Source: Pycnococcus provasolii (Eukaryota; Chlorophyta; Pseudoscourfieldiophyceae; Pseudoscourfieldiales). From it: DNA of 64,000 bases. The position numbers were made by a program, and so were the translations under genes. This document shows positions 8,387 through 17,375 of this stretch, in pieces. The stretch is from assembly GCA_049487715.1 (NCBI GenBank), contig CP150549.1, positions 1,054,001-1,118,000 of the forward strand. Reading direction: 5' to 3'. Within the stretch, counting starts at the first letter, position 1; the number at the start of each line of letters is the position of its first letter. The notes below the pieces were generated by a model. That model did not search any database and was not told where the DNA came from. It saw only the letters and a program-made list of their open reading frames with translations.

Positions 8387-11300
8387 TCATGGCAACACGC
8401 CGTTTAGCAGGTACTGGTACTGATCGTACTGCCGTGTTCTCCACGCGTCGCAGCTCGAGTCAATGAGCTCGAGCACCGTCTCAATGACGGCATCCTCCGC
8501 GATGCCCAAGTGAAATCGCTTGCGCATTGCCGCCATGACGCGCGTGCTCCCAGCCTTGAAGCACGGGTACGCGCAGCTCTTCGACATCATCTCCACGAGA
8601 ATCAAAAACTCCTCCGCATGCTTGCGAACAGCCAGGAATCCTTGGATCACGAGCACCTTGAAGTACTCGAACAGCTCCGACGGCTTGCCGTCGACGTCGC
8701 TGTCCATGAGCTCCATGTAGTCGCGCACGAGCTTGAACGGAGCCGTCTCGAAGCTCACGCCGCCGGGACTGTTGGTGAGCATGAAGCCAAAGTCGATGTG
8801 CAGGATGTGACCGGCACGGTCGAGCATGATGTTCCCGTTGTGCCGATCGCGGATGTTCAGCACGTAGCAGATGATCGAGTAGCCGGCAAGACTCTGCACG
8901 AAGTTGCGCTGCGCCCTGCGAAACTTGGCGCTGTCCGCGGGTCCAAACAGCTCGAGGTAGATATCTCGTAGGCTTGGCGTCGCACCGCTGCCGCCCCCAC
9001 CCGTGCTCGGCGCGGCGGAGGGTGTCGACGCCCCGCTGCTCGCACCCAATGACCCGCTCGCAGATCGAGGCGTGAGCGATGCTGCCGGCAGCGCGGTCAG
9101 AAGCTCGCTCATGCTCGCGGCGCGGGTCGGCGAAGGTGGCGTTTGCGGAGGTGCGCTATCCTCGACGTGTGGAAACGCACCCGCGTCCTCGTCGACGTCA
9201 CCAAGGTTCGGCGTCGATCCCGATCCCGCTAAGCCTCGGCGCAGGCGGCGCATCAGAGCCGCGCCACGTGCCGGACGCGACGCGATGCTTGCGGGATTTG
9301 TGCTCGTAACATCCTCGCCAAGCACGTCGCGCTTGTACCTCGTCTTCACTTGATGTATGCTGAGCGCGTCAGGAACCACCTCAATGAATCCCGTCGAGCA
9401 GCCCGTCACGAGCACCTCATAAGGCCGAACCCAGAGGTTCAGGCGATTATCGCGGAAGATGGCCGCGAATCGCTTCAGCAGCTGCATGGCGAGCAGCTCC
9501 TGCCTCACGTCGTCGCCGCTCTTCACGATCAGCGCGCGCAGATCCCAGCCGGGCAGAGAGCCGTGCGGGCTCGTCGCGCGGATGCGAGCCTTGCGATCAG
9601 CCGAACGTTCGCCAAACACCAGCATCATGCCCGTGGTATCCAGCTTGTCGCCGAGGCGCGAGTCGGAGTTGCCCAGCTCCGGACTTGCCAACCCGCTGAT
9701 GGTGCCGCGTCCGTGGTTGTGGCTGCTACGCAGCGGGCTGCTCGGCCCACTCGACCACACCACCTCGTCATTACGTCGGTCGGACAATCTCCGCTGCACG
9801 GGCAGAGTGCGCATGCCGTTCGCAACTTCGTCTGAGAGAAGCTCGAGAGCCTCGGCACTGGGCATGCGGTGGTGCTGCCGACTCAGTCGACGCATCGTGG
9901 GCTTGGGAACGGTCGACGTGGCTGCTACGTGTCGATGGAGCAGCTCGAACACCACCTCCACGCGATCTCCACCGCTTTCGACATTCATGTGCACTCGAAC
10001 GTAGTCGCTGGCGGATGATCTTCGCGACGGCGAGTCTGCTGCATTTGCTGTCGCCAAACCCGCCATTGCCGCATCGATGCGACGCGAGATGCTGAGCTCT
10101 GACCGCGGTGAGAGCGGCGTGTGAGGCGAAGACGACCTTGCGGGAGCCGCCGTCGCCGTCGCTTCGTCGTCGGCGTCGTCATTCGTGATGTCGTTGTTCT
10201 CAGAAGATGGTGGTTCGGGAATTTTGTCTAATCCTGGAATGGCGACAGGTGGTGGACGAGATGATGTACGCCTGCTTTGGTTGTGGTGGTTGATGTGGTT
10301 GTTGTGATGGTTGCTGTTGCTGTGGTGGTCGCCGTTGTCGAATTCGTCTTCCGCATGGTGATCGCCGTTGCCGTTGACGAGATCCTCGTCGTCTCCGCCA
10401 ATCACCTCGACGAACACCATGAACGGCGCCTTCTCGCGAGAGTTGAGCAGCACGCTCTCCTCCGCAACGATGTTCACAACCTGCCTCGGGCGCACGTCGT
10501 TTCCCATGGGCCAGACGACGTCGGGAAGCGATGTCTGCAGCACGTCGGAGATGCCGTCGATGGCTCTCTGCAGTGCACCCTGCCTTTCGTCGTACGGCAT
10601 AGCCGCGAGTCCCGCCGACGCCTCGCACAGCGCGTACACGAGGTCGAGCGTTGCACCAAAAATTCCCTGCCTAGCACGTGGGCTGCCGACGATGCCGTCA
10701 AACTCGCTCGCGTCGCTGCCGCTGAGAAGGCTGGATGACGGGCTTGTGGGACTTCCAACGTGCGTGTGCGTCCGTCTGTGCGGCAGGTCCATCCCCGCGA
10801 GACGTTCGCGCAGTGGCACGGGTGGCTTCCACGTTCCCGAGATGGAAGCCTGCTCCGCCTTCGACTTGATGGCTCTCGCCGCGTCGCTTCTGGGGTGGTC
10901 GTCGACGAGCGCGGACAGCAGCCAGTACGCCTTGACGGCAACGCTGATGGATCCCGCGCACAGGTCGACGATGGCCCTCTCTAGGCTCTGCAGGTGCGGC
11001 CTGTACGCGACGTACAGGTTGCACAGCTGGCTGAGGTACTTTTCCACCGCCTTGGAGTTGAGCGTGTACAGCTTGTTGCATATGTAGTCGTGCACGCCTG
11101 GGCTGTGCGACTTGTACAGGTACTCGAGCGCGATCCACTCGTTGAAGAAGTCGCTGTCGAATAGCCTGACGAGTAGATCTGGCTGCTGTTGGCTTGCTGA
11201 CGATATTTGCGACGAGACGGATCCCGGCGTGGATGCGACACTGTTATTTCCACAGCTGCGTCGATCGTCATCATCTTCGGAGGAGTCATCGGAGGAGTCG

Positions 11301-11656
11301 TCATGCGAGTAGGAGGAGGAGGTAGGTGCCTGAGTTGGTGCCGATGCGTCCACTGAGGTAAAACGAGACGCACCCAAACCAACCACCACACCCGAGGCAA
11401 CCCTTTTTCCTACCCCCCGAGATGGGTAGGACGACGCAAGCTTTTGATGTTCCAACGCCAAGAGCGACACAGCCTCTACAGCAGACGAAGACGAACCCAA
11501 ACCAACCACACCCGAAGACGAAGCAGGCGCAGAAGACGACGACGAAGAAGCACCACCACCAGCAGCACCAGCAGCACCACCAGCAGCACCACCACCACCA
11601 CCACCACCACCACCAGCACCACCACTGCTGAGCCAAGGGCGGAACAGGTGCGCCAT
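8387..11656 (-). CDS. Phosphatidylinositol 4-kinase, beta (PIK1/PI4KB) type
   Basis: A 1,089-residue protein. PI4-kinases phosphorylate the inositol D4 position to make PI4P, chiefly at the Golgi for the beta type. A lipid-kinase helical (PIK) region starts near residue 160 (DSDFFNEWIALEYLY), and the kinase domain lies at the C-terminus: QELLAMQLLKRF, the catalytic loop DRHNGN at 937-942 and the DFGF motif with Asp955. The C-terminal ending with Trp-Arg-Thr-Arg-Gln-Tyr-Asp-x-Tyr-Gln matches the beta subfamily. The long middle between PIK and kinase regions is Ser/Asp/Asn/His-rich and probably disordered. The first ~60 residues are Gly/Ala/Ser runs. A CCCTAA array lies ~105 bp upstream of the start. 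Relation to PI3-kinase is excluded by the compact beta-type layout. Confidence 0.92.
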   Translation of the reverse strand: MAHLFRPWLSSGGAGGGGGGGGGAAGGAAGAAGGGASSSSSSAPASSSGVVGLGSSSSAVEAVSLLALEHQKLASSYPSRGVGKRVASGVVVGLGASRFTSVDASAPTQAPTSSSYSHDDSSDDSSEDDDDRRSCGNNSVASTPGSVSSQISSASQQQPDLLVRLFDSDFFNEWIALEYLYKSHSPGVHDYICNKLYTLNSKAVEKYLSQLCNLYVAYRPHLQSLERAIVDLCAGSISVAVKAYWLLSALVDDHPRSDAARAIKSKAEQASISGTWKPPVPLRERLAGMDLPHRRTHTHVGSPTSPSSSLLSGSDASEFDGIVGSPRARQGIFGATLDLVYALCEASAGLAAMPYDERQGALQRAIDGISDVLQTSLPDVVWPMGNDVRPRQVVNIVAEESVLLNSREKAPFMVFVEVIGGDDEDLVNGNGDHHAEDEFDNGDHHSNSNHHNNHINHHNQSRRTSSRPPPVAIPGLDKIPEPPSSENNDITNDDADDEATATAAPARSSSPHTPLSPRSELSISRRIDAAMAGLATANAADSPSRRSSASDYVRVHMNVESGGDRVEVVFELLHRHVAATSTVPKPTMRRLSRQHHRMPSAEALELLSDEVANGMRTLPVQRRLSDRRNDEVVWSSGPSSPLRSSHNHGRGTISGLASPELGNSDSRLGDKLDTTGMMLVFGERSADRKARIRATSPHGSLPGWDLRALIVKSGDDVRQELLAMQLLKRFAAIFRDNRLNLWVRPYEVLVTGCSTGFIEVVPDALSIHQVKTRYKRDVLGEDVTSTNPASIASRPARGAALMRRLRRGLAGSGSTPNLGDVDEDAGAFPHVEDSAPPQTPPSPTRAASMSELLTALPAASLTPRSASGSLGASSGASTPSAAPSTGGGGSGATPSLRDIYLELFGPADSAKFRRAQRNFVQSLAGYSIICYVLNIRDRHNGNIMLDRAGHILHIDFGFMLTNSPGGVSFETAPFKLVRDYMELMDSDVDGKPSELFEYFKVLVIQGFLAVRKHAEEFLILVEMMSKSCAYPCFKAGSTRVMAAMRKRFHLGIAEDAVIETVLELIDSSCDAWRTRQYDQYQYLLNGVLP

Positions 11657-11753
11657 TTATTTATTTCGATTTATCCGGGGGAGAGGAGGCAGATGCAGAT
11701 GACCTTCGGGCGGCCCCGCCCCTCCAGGAACGAAGTCCAATGGAATTTCCGGG

Positions 11754-11790
11754 GAGGCGGTTAGGGGTTAGGGTAGGGTTAGCGGGTTAT
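11754..11790. repeat. Degenerate telomere-like array (TTAGGG)
   Basis: About four imperfect TTAGGG/TAGGG units roughly 100 bp upstream of the PI4-kinase start; reads CCCTAA on the sense strand of that gene. Confidence 0.75.
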
Positions 11791-12498
11791 GGGGATCCCT
11801 CGTTGAGTCTCCGGTGGAGTCGGCCTTTTCGTGGGGCCGGAAGGAAAAATCCGGGCCTCTCTCTTGGGGTCGGTATGCTTCTCCGCGAGTTTGCGCCTTC
11901 GTGTGTCAGGGCGCTCGTCGAACGTTTGACGAAATCTTGTCGCACCTGCGCTCGTCGCGTTTGCATCTGGCGCTGCGACCAGCTCGTTTCTATCCCCGGG
12001 AGATCTACGACGTCATCGCCGGATCCCAATAGCGTGTTCGCAGATCTCGCAACACTCCGAGACACCTTCACGAACAACGCAAACGCCACTGCCGGACAGT
12101 TCGCAACTTCGCACATCTTGAACAAATGATAGCTCAGCTCTCGCAGTCCGTTCAGCACCTCGCCGCCGCTGCACCGACAGGTCGGGCTTCGCTTGGGGAG
12201 CGGTGCTCAACGGCGAGCTGAAGGCGCGCGGCGGCGCGGGTAGTGGTCGGCGGAGGAGGCGGAGGACCACATCACCCATGTTCTCCAAATCATGGACTAC
12301 CTCTTCGGACCGACGAAAGCCGAATTCTACTCGCTCATCAAGGCAGAGCGCGTGATGCGTGGCCCGCTGAATCCGATTCCGATCTCCCGGCGCATCGAAC
12401 TCTGGGAGGGGCCGCAGGGCGGTGACGACGAAGATGACGACGGAGACTCATTGGCGATACTACTGGCCTCCCCTAAAATTTCGCGAATAGGGAGGGGC

Positions 12499-12511
12499 CT
12501 AACCCTAACCC
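12499..12511. repeat. Telomere-like array (CCCTAA)
   Basis: Two CTAACC units, about 410 bp upstream of the BBS5 start and in the CCCTAA orientation relative to that gene. Confidence 0.7.
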
Positions 12512-12918
12512 AAGACCAGTGGAAACGTCCAACCCAACCACTCAGTGCAACTGAACAAGGGCTGAAGGGTGGTACGGATTCAAAAACAGGCGTGGTTCCA
12601 ACCCAGTGCGGCCCAACCACTCTTGACTCTGTGCGGCCCCACCGAAGAGTTGTGAGGGGATCTCTCCAGGCAGCCAGGCGTGGAAGGCCTCCCAAAACTG
12701 CCCCGCGGCGGGCTCTGTCCGGCGAGGTGGTCCGGCCAAACCCCCCCCAAAGTCCCAAACCCGGCCGCGCCCTAATTCTATGATATCATACGCGCAGGCG
12801 CGCGCGATGGCCGCGGCTTCCGGGGCGTCAAGTGGTGGTGGTGGTTCCTCAGGAGGAGGAGCCCCGTCCAGTATGTCTTCAGGTGGTGGAGGTGGAGGTG
12901 GCCTGCGGCGGTGTTGGT

Positions 12919-14275
12919 ATGGCGTCAACAGGTGTGCAAGACGCCATATGGCAGGTACTGCTTTTTGTATTTTCTTATTTTATTCTGCTTTTTGTTTTGT
13001 GTGTTTTGTGTGTTTGCTTCACTTGCTTGTTGACCTTGTGCGTGCAAGCTAGCGTGCAAGTATGAACGTAACGGAGAAGTTTGTGATAAAATGGACGTAA
13101 GAAGTGCGGCCGGCACTGCACGCCATTTCTGCCGCTCGTCGGAAGCTTCCCTCTTATAACACACACCCTGTGCCAAAAAACGAACACGCACATGAACAAG
13201 GACTGACGAGCCACGCACGCACGCACACGCACACACCTCTCCACCTCTCCACCTACAACCCTCTCAGGATCGCGAAATTCAGTTCGACATTCCCATACGC
13301 CAGCTCGAGCTGCGCAAGGGAGAACGCACGCTCGACATGCTAGACACCGTCGAGGATACCAAGGGAAACAACGGCGAACGTGGCGACCTTATTATCACAA
13401 ATCTCAGACTCATATGGTGGAGCCACCGCTCGAGGCGAACGAACCTGTCCGTGGGGTACAACGCCATAATCTCAATCAACATCAGGCAGGCGACCAGCAG
13501 GCTGCGCGGACCCACGCAGGCGCTGTACGTGCTCACCAAGTACAACGGAAGCAGGTTCGAGTTCATATTCACCAACCTCGTGCGTAACTCGCCGAGGCTG
13601 TTCACCACCATACAGGCGGTCTTCCGCGCGTACGACACAACCAGGCTGTACCGCGACCTCAAGCTGCGCGGCGCAATCATACAGGACAACGAGCTCAAGC
13701 TGCTCCCGCGCGAGCAAATCTACTCCAAGCTGCAGGGCGTCTGGAACCTCAGCAGCGACCAGGGCAACCTCGGAACATTCATCGCCACGAACATTCGACT
13801 CGTCTGGTACGCGAACCTCGCGCAGAACTTCAACGTGTCGATGCCGTACATCCAAATACGCAGCATACTCGTGCGTGACAGCAAGTTTGGCCCGGCGCTC
13901 GTCATTGACACCACCGCGCGCTCTGGCGGCTACATCCTCGGCTTCCGCGTGGATCCGATGGAGAAGCTCGAGGAGCTGTTCAAGGAGGTGAGCAGCTTGT
14001 GGACGGTGTACAGCTCGAATCCCATCTTCGGCATGGACTACGTGCTTGAAGGGCAGCCGCAGACGCTCAAGGACGTCACGGTGAAGCGTGAGCAGGACGA
14101 CGTCGAGGTGGTGGACCAGGACCTGGAGTCGGGCCGCGACGTCTTCGCGGCGTACTACGCCGACTCAAGCAAGTCCACCGACCGCCAGCCCGTGTACTCC
14201 GAGGAGCTCGGGCTCGCCGTCGAGGAGCTGCGCGAGGACTTGACGATCGACGCTCTGTGGAATGTACTATCCTGA
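12919..14275 (+). CDS. BBS5: BBS5, BBSome subunit (two exons)
   Basis: Spliced as 12919-12954 joined to 13268-14275, giving 347 residues, close to the 341 of the human protein. Exon 1 encodes MASTGVQDAIWQ and ends CAG before donor GTACTG. The 313-bp intron ends in a pyrimidine-rich tract and CTCTCAG. Exon 2 opens in phase 0 with DREIQFDIPIRQ, matching the family's conserved Trp-x-Asp-Arg start. The family signature EDTKGNNGERGDLIITNLR follows, then two PH-like (DM16) repeats, the second beginning near LKLLPREQIY. BBS5 is part of the octameric BBSome that moves membrane proteins in and out of cilia/flagella and binds phosphoinositides. Its presence implies a flagellate stage. The PI4-kinase gene next door is a coincidence as far as the sequence shows. 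Confidence 0.95.
12955..13267 (+). other. Spliceosomal intron in BBS5
   Basis: GT-AG intron of 313 bp in phase 0. Donor CAG|GTACTG, acceptor CTCTCAG|GAT preceded by a C/T-rich run. The middle is T-rich, unlike the flanking exons. Confidence 0.88.
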
Positions 14276-14310
14276 GGGACTTCATTTAATTAACTTTGCT
14301 TACTAATTAA

Positions 14311-14625
14311 TTATGGGTCCGCTCCTCGTTGGCTGCTGAACTTCGCCTCCTCCTCGACGCTCCACGCGGCGTCCCACACCTTCTCCGTCGCCTCGTCCAT
14401 CTCCACCATGTCGATTTTCTCCGCACCTCGCGTCGGATGTGAGCTGCTGAGCAGGTTGTTCGCTTTCGCATAACTAAGCGACATGTTCGCGATCGCCGAG
14501 CGCGACGTCTCCTCCGCCTTGCGTGTCTCCAAAACTTCTGCGCTCATGTTCGCTGCCTGCACACCTTCCCCCTCATGGCACATGTCACATGTCACAGACA
14601 GCTTGCAAGGTTGGACTCCATCCAT
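14311..14625 (-). CDS. Small unknown protein, probably the last exon of a spliced gene
   Basis: A 104-residue frame from ATG 14625. From about residue 27 it is charged and looks coding (MSAEVLETRKAEETSRSAIA, ending in a Trp-containing acidic helix), while the first 25 residues look less so. A second coding-like frame lies just upstream on the same strand (14706-14903) and has no ATG of its own, so both may be exons of one gene. Possible joins are donor GTCGAG near 14721 or GTGATA near 14706, to acceptors at GTGCAG|GCAGCG or CATGAG|CGCAG. No domain recognised. It sits 35 bp from the BBS5 stop codon, in convergent orientation. Confidence 0.5.
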   Translation of the reverse strand: MDGVQPCKLSVTCDMCHEGEGVQAANMSAEVLETRKAEETSRSAIANMSLSYAKANNLLSSSHPTRGAEKIDMVEMDEATEKVWDAAWSVEEEAKFSSQRGADP

Positions 14626-14705
14626 TTTCGCATTTTACATTTTACGTAGTGGACGGAGCTTGTGGCAAGTGAAATTGCCGAAATTACACACACACACACA
14701 TAATA

Positions 14706-14903
14706 TCACATAATCTGCTCGACGCTCTTGAAGTTCGGAAGGTGACTGTGAAGCATCGCTTCGAGGTAGCCGTAGCGATAGACGACATCCCCGGGAGACG
14801 GCGCGTTCGGGTCATCCGATCGATCAAGGATGGCCCACACGTCCGAACACAAGTTGATCGGCCTCTCCTTCGCCCTCCAGTTTTGAAGGTGACTGACAGC
14901 CAA
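14706..14903 (-). CDS. Probable upstream exon of the same small gene
   Basis: A frame of about 65 codons without an ATG, reading HLQNWRAKERPINLC, then a VWAILDRSDDPNAPSPGD segment and YRYGYLEAMLHSHLPNFK. The mixed hydrophobic/charged composition, with Trp and Tyr, is protein-like, unlike the low-complexity shadow frames elsewhere. A CTGTCAG at its upstream end could be a splice acceptor, implying a first exon near 14930-15000. Family not recognised. Confidence 0.4.
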   Translation of the reverse strand: MAVSHLQNWRAKERPINLCSDVWAILDRSDDPNAPSPGDVVYRYGYLEAMLHSHLPNFKSVEQIM

Positions 14904-15020
14904 GCCAGCCCAACGTGACTGCGCAAGTCAATACTGTATTTTGTATTCGCATTTCGAAAATACGCCTTTCGTGTTTTCGTGTTTTGGTGTGTGTCGGTTC
15001 TTCAGGGAGCCAACCACAAC

Positions 15021-15557
15021 ATGCCCACAGCGACTCAGGTTCCTTTCGAGAATTCTCAGGTTCCTGATGACGTGTGGGCGAATGTCGCCCGGCTCATCGC
15101 GTTGGGCTCGGCACCGGCCGCCAACGCACCTCCAGCTGCGTTGGACGCCGCGCTCGCGCGGTTAAGGCGCGACGCGGAGAAGTCGCGACGGGAGGGGGAC
15201 GTCTTCATGGCGAATATCGGAATGCAGGCTGCCGAGCTGCTCGCGCAGGGGGATTTGCACGGCCCGTCGCTCTCACCCGCGCAGCTCGCCGCGTGCGACG
15301 ACCGCACCGACTCGACGAACCTCGGCCATTGCGGCTCGGTGGACCCGGGCACGCTCGCCGACTACAACGCGCGCGTCGGCGCCGCGTGGGAGGGTCGCGA
15401 GGTGCGCGCGTCCCACCGCAAGGGCTGCACCGACTGCGGCTACACCGGTTGGTCGAAGGGCGAGAGCTACTTCTTGAACGAGGTCGAGACCATGGAGAGC
15501 GTGTACGGCGGCGAGAAGTTGTGCGAGACGTGCATGGCCATTAGGGCAACGAGGTAA
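15021..15557 (+). CDS. Unknown small protein with C-terminal CxxC pairs
   Basis: 178 residues from ATG 15021 (MPTATQVPFENSQ). The frame extends upstream only to a GTG, and TTCTTCAG|GG just before the ATG may be a splice acceptor of a 5' UTR intron. The protein is Ala-rich and helical in the middle (ALARLRRDAEKSRREGD). A conserved-looking end carries two Cys pairs, GCTDCGYTGW and LCETCM, about 35 residues apart, a possible zinc ribbon. A DPGTLADYNARV segment precedes it. No family recognised; role unknown. Confidence 0.65.
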   Translation: MPTATQVPFENSQVPDDVWANVARLIALGSAPAANAPPAALDAALARLRRDAEKSRREGDVFMANIGMQAAELLAQGDLHGPSLSPAQLAACDDRTDSTNLGHCGSVDPGTLADYNARVGAAWEGREVRASHRKGCTDCGYTGWSKGESYFLNEVETMESVYGGEKLCETCMAIRATR

Positions 15558-15671
15558 CTTGAACCTTCGTTGAATCTTACTAGTAAGTGAAGTTACATAC
15601 CTCTTTTTTTTTTAAAATAATGTACGTATGTTACACATTCAGTTGTTATGTTAGGGAGCAGCACCCTCTAC

Positions 15672-16335
15672 TCAGAGGTCCGCTCTCAGGGAATCCGCGA
15701 CGGCGTTTGTCGTTTCGACCGTCGCGTCGTCGCCGTCCTCAGCCGGAGCTTGCACGGTAATCACAACTGCGCGGTTCTTCGAGGGAACGTTTAGAATCGT
15801 GGTCACGTACACGAGCTGGTTCGTTCGTATGCAGACGACGTATGCGCCATTCGCGGTCATTCGCGTTCGTCGCGCGTCGACTTGCGCGGACTCGTCGAGA
15901 CGCCGCGACGACGTTAAGATGGCAGACGACGCGTCACTGATCGTGCTGAAAGCGGTTTGACCAACAATCACCGTCACGGACATGTTCTTACGTTCGTCGG
16001 CGGGGTCGGCGTACACTTTGATTCCTCGCGCGGCGTTGAGCCGCCACGAAGAAGGGTACGCGAATGAGTAAAACGACGACGACGACGACGACTCTTCCGT
16101 TAACCCACCACCACCACCAAGGCGCACCAAGTGAGGAAGGGGCGCCGAACATGCTGCTGAAAAATGCTATTCCTCCTCCTGAAAAACCAAACAAAAAAGC
16201 ACGGCGGAGAGGAAGATGAGCAAGAGAGGAAGCACGAGCACCCTTGAGAGGAGTCGTTGAAGTACACGCACATGCACATGGCTGACATGGCGACTTCCTA
16301 AAAGAAGGAGAAGGACGCAACATCTTCTTCATCAT
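15672..16335 (-). CDS. PsbP-domain thylakoid lumen protein, presequence in another frame
   Basis: The PsbP-like domain (FYSFAYPSSWRLN to a final AVADSLRADL) is read from about 16093 to 15672. That frame has no ATG. The adjacent +1 frame, from ATG 16335, encodes a textbook bipartite presequence: a basic stroma-targeting part, then twin-Arg LRRAFLFGFSGGG, a hydrophobic core and SSLGA near the cleavage point. A join is possible if 16127-16094 (34 nt, GTGCGC to GGAAG) is an intron, phase 1, giving 209 residues; otherwise a one-base error in the GGT repeat at 16104-16119 explains it. PsbP-like proteins act in the lumen around photosystem II or NDH. Which paralogue this is cannot be told. Confidence 0.8.
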
Positions 16336-17375
16336 TAACGGAGCACAATAATCGCAATAATCGCAGCACGCAGAAACAGGTGACAGAAACTAACCTTAAC
16401 TTTACCAAATAACGAGACGGGTAAGTTAAGTTAGGGTAGTCACGATGGGAGGATTAGGGTTAGGGTTAGAGCTAGGGCTACGAGGGAGGGTAAGATTACT
16501 AAGATTAGTCAAAGAGTGATTGTTACTACGATAGAAGGGGGTGTCCCCAGTTCGCGGCGCGCCATCGCGCGCGCGCATGATAGCGGCAGCGATGAACGCA
16601 TGGAGCGTAGAGTGCGTATCGGATAACGTCAGGAGCGTGTCACGAGGCATCGCTTTCTCCTGGAGCGGCTCAAAGCACTCCCGAAGTGTGGCTTAACCCC
16701 TAATTCGCATATATGGTTGACGCCGTACATCGCACGTGCCGCCGTAGAGTCTCCACGGGCACCCTTGGCTCGCTCGCGCAAGTCCGTCGTCTGCATGCTC
16801 GGAATTGTCGTGTCGTCGGTGCACAACTCGCAGCGCGTCTCATCCATCGTGAAGACGCGCTCATGTCGGGCCCGGGAGCAGCTCGCACTCAGCTCTCCTC
16901 TACTACTAGGAATTCACCTCTCGTCCCACACCTCCAGTAGTCCGGTGTGTGTCCAGCCGCTGTGGGATTGACCTATATAAGGGGGAGAGGAAACCCTCCT
17001 GAGGGAGGTAGACGGTGTCAACCTTCCCTGAGGCCGCGTCAACTCTTCTAACTTCTAGGGATTCTGATCTCCCCTGGGCCCTGGAACGTTGTCCAACAGT
17101 GCATCCCCACCCATGCCGACGTCCGTCTCTGAGCACTCGTTTTCTCACCTCCTGAACTCCCCCCTGACCCCCACACTGCTTTTCGACCTGGAGTTTGGCT
17201 AAAAAGGGGATAGGCTGGATCCACACAGAGCTCCACGTCGGATTGGGGATTCCCGACCGATCCTTTCTCCCACCCAAAACCTGTGGTAGTAAACAAATAT
17301 CCCCCTACGCGTTTTTTCCCCATCACTGCTTTTTCCCATCACTTGCCTCGTCATCACTCCCTGCTATCATATCCC
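16336..17375. other. Intergenic region between PsbP-like and DUF3700 genes
   Basis: 1.04 kb. A TTAGGG array lies at 16453-16469, a TATATAAG box at about 16973-16980, and a run of short minus-strand frames at 16426-16890. One of these reads ETRCELCTDDTTIPSM and another MPRDTLLTLSDTHSTLHAF; they look like fragments of a decayed or spliced gene that I cannot assemble. No family recognised. Confidence 0.35.
16453..16469. repeat. Telomere-like array (TTAGGG)
   Basis: About three TTAGGG units 118 bp upstream of the PsbP-like start; CCCTAA on the sense strand of that gene. Confidence 0.8.

Larger units (their letters stand above)
11657..12918. other. Intergenic region between PI4-kinase and BBS5
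   Basis: 1.26 kb between divergent genes. TTAGGG-type arrays sit at 11754-11790 and, inverted, at 12499-12511. Open frames around 11810-12130 and 12292-12780 are short, overlap each other, and match nothing I recognise; they may be remains of a mobile element or a lost gene. The stretch just before 12919 is GGT/GGA-rich. Confidence 0.4.

Noticed and set aside
12292-12783. 163-codon plus-strand frame (MDYLFGPTKAEFYS...)
   Set aside because: The start looks protein-like, but it soon becomes Asp-run and Arg/Pro low complexity, crosses a CCCTAA array and has no recognisable domain.
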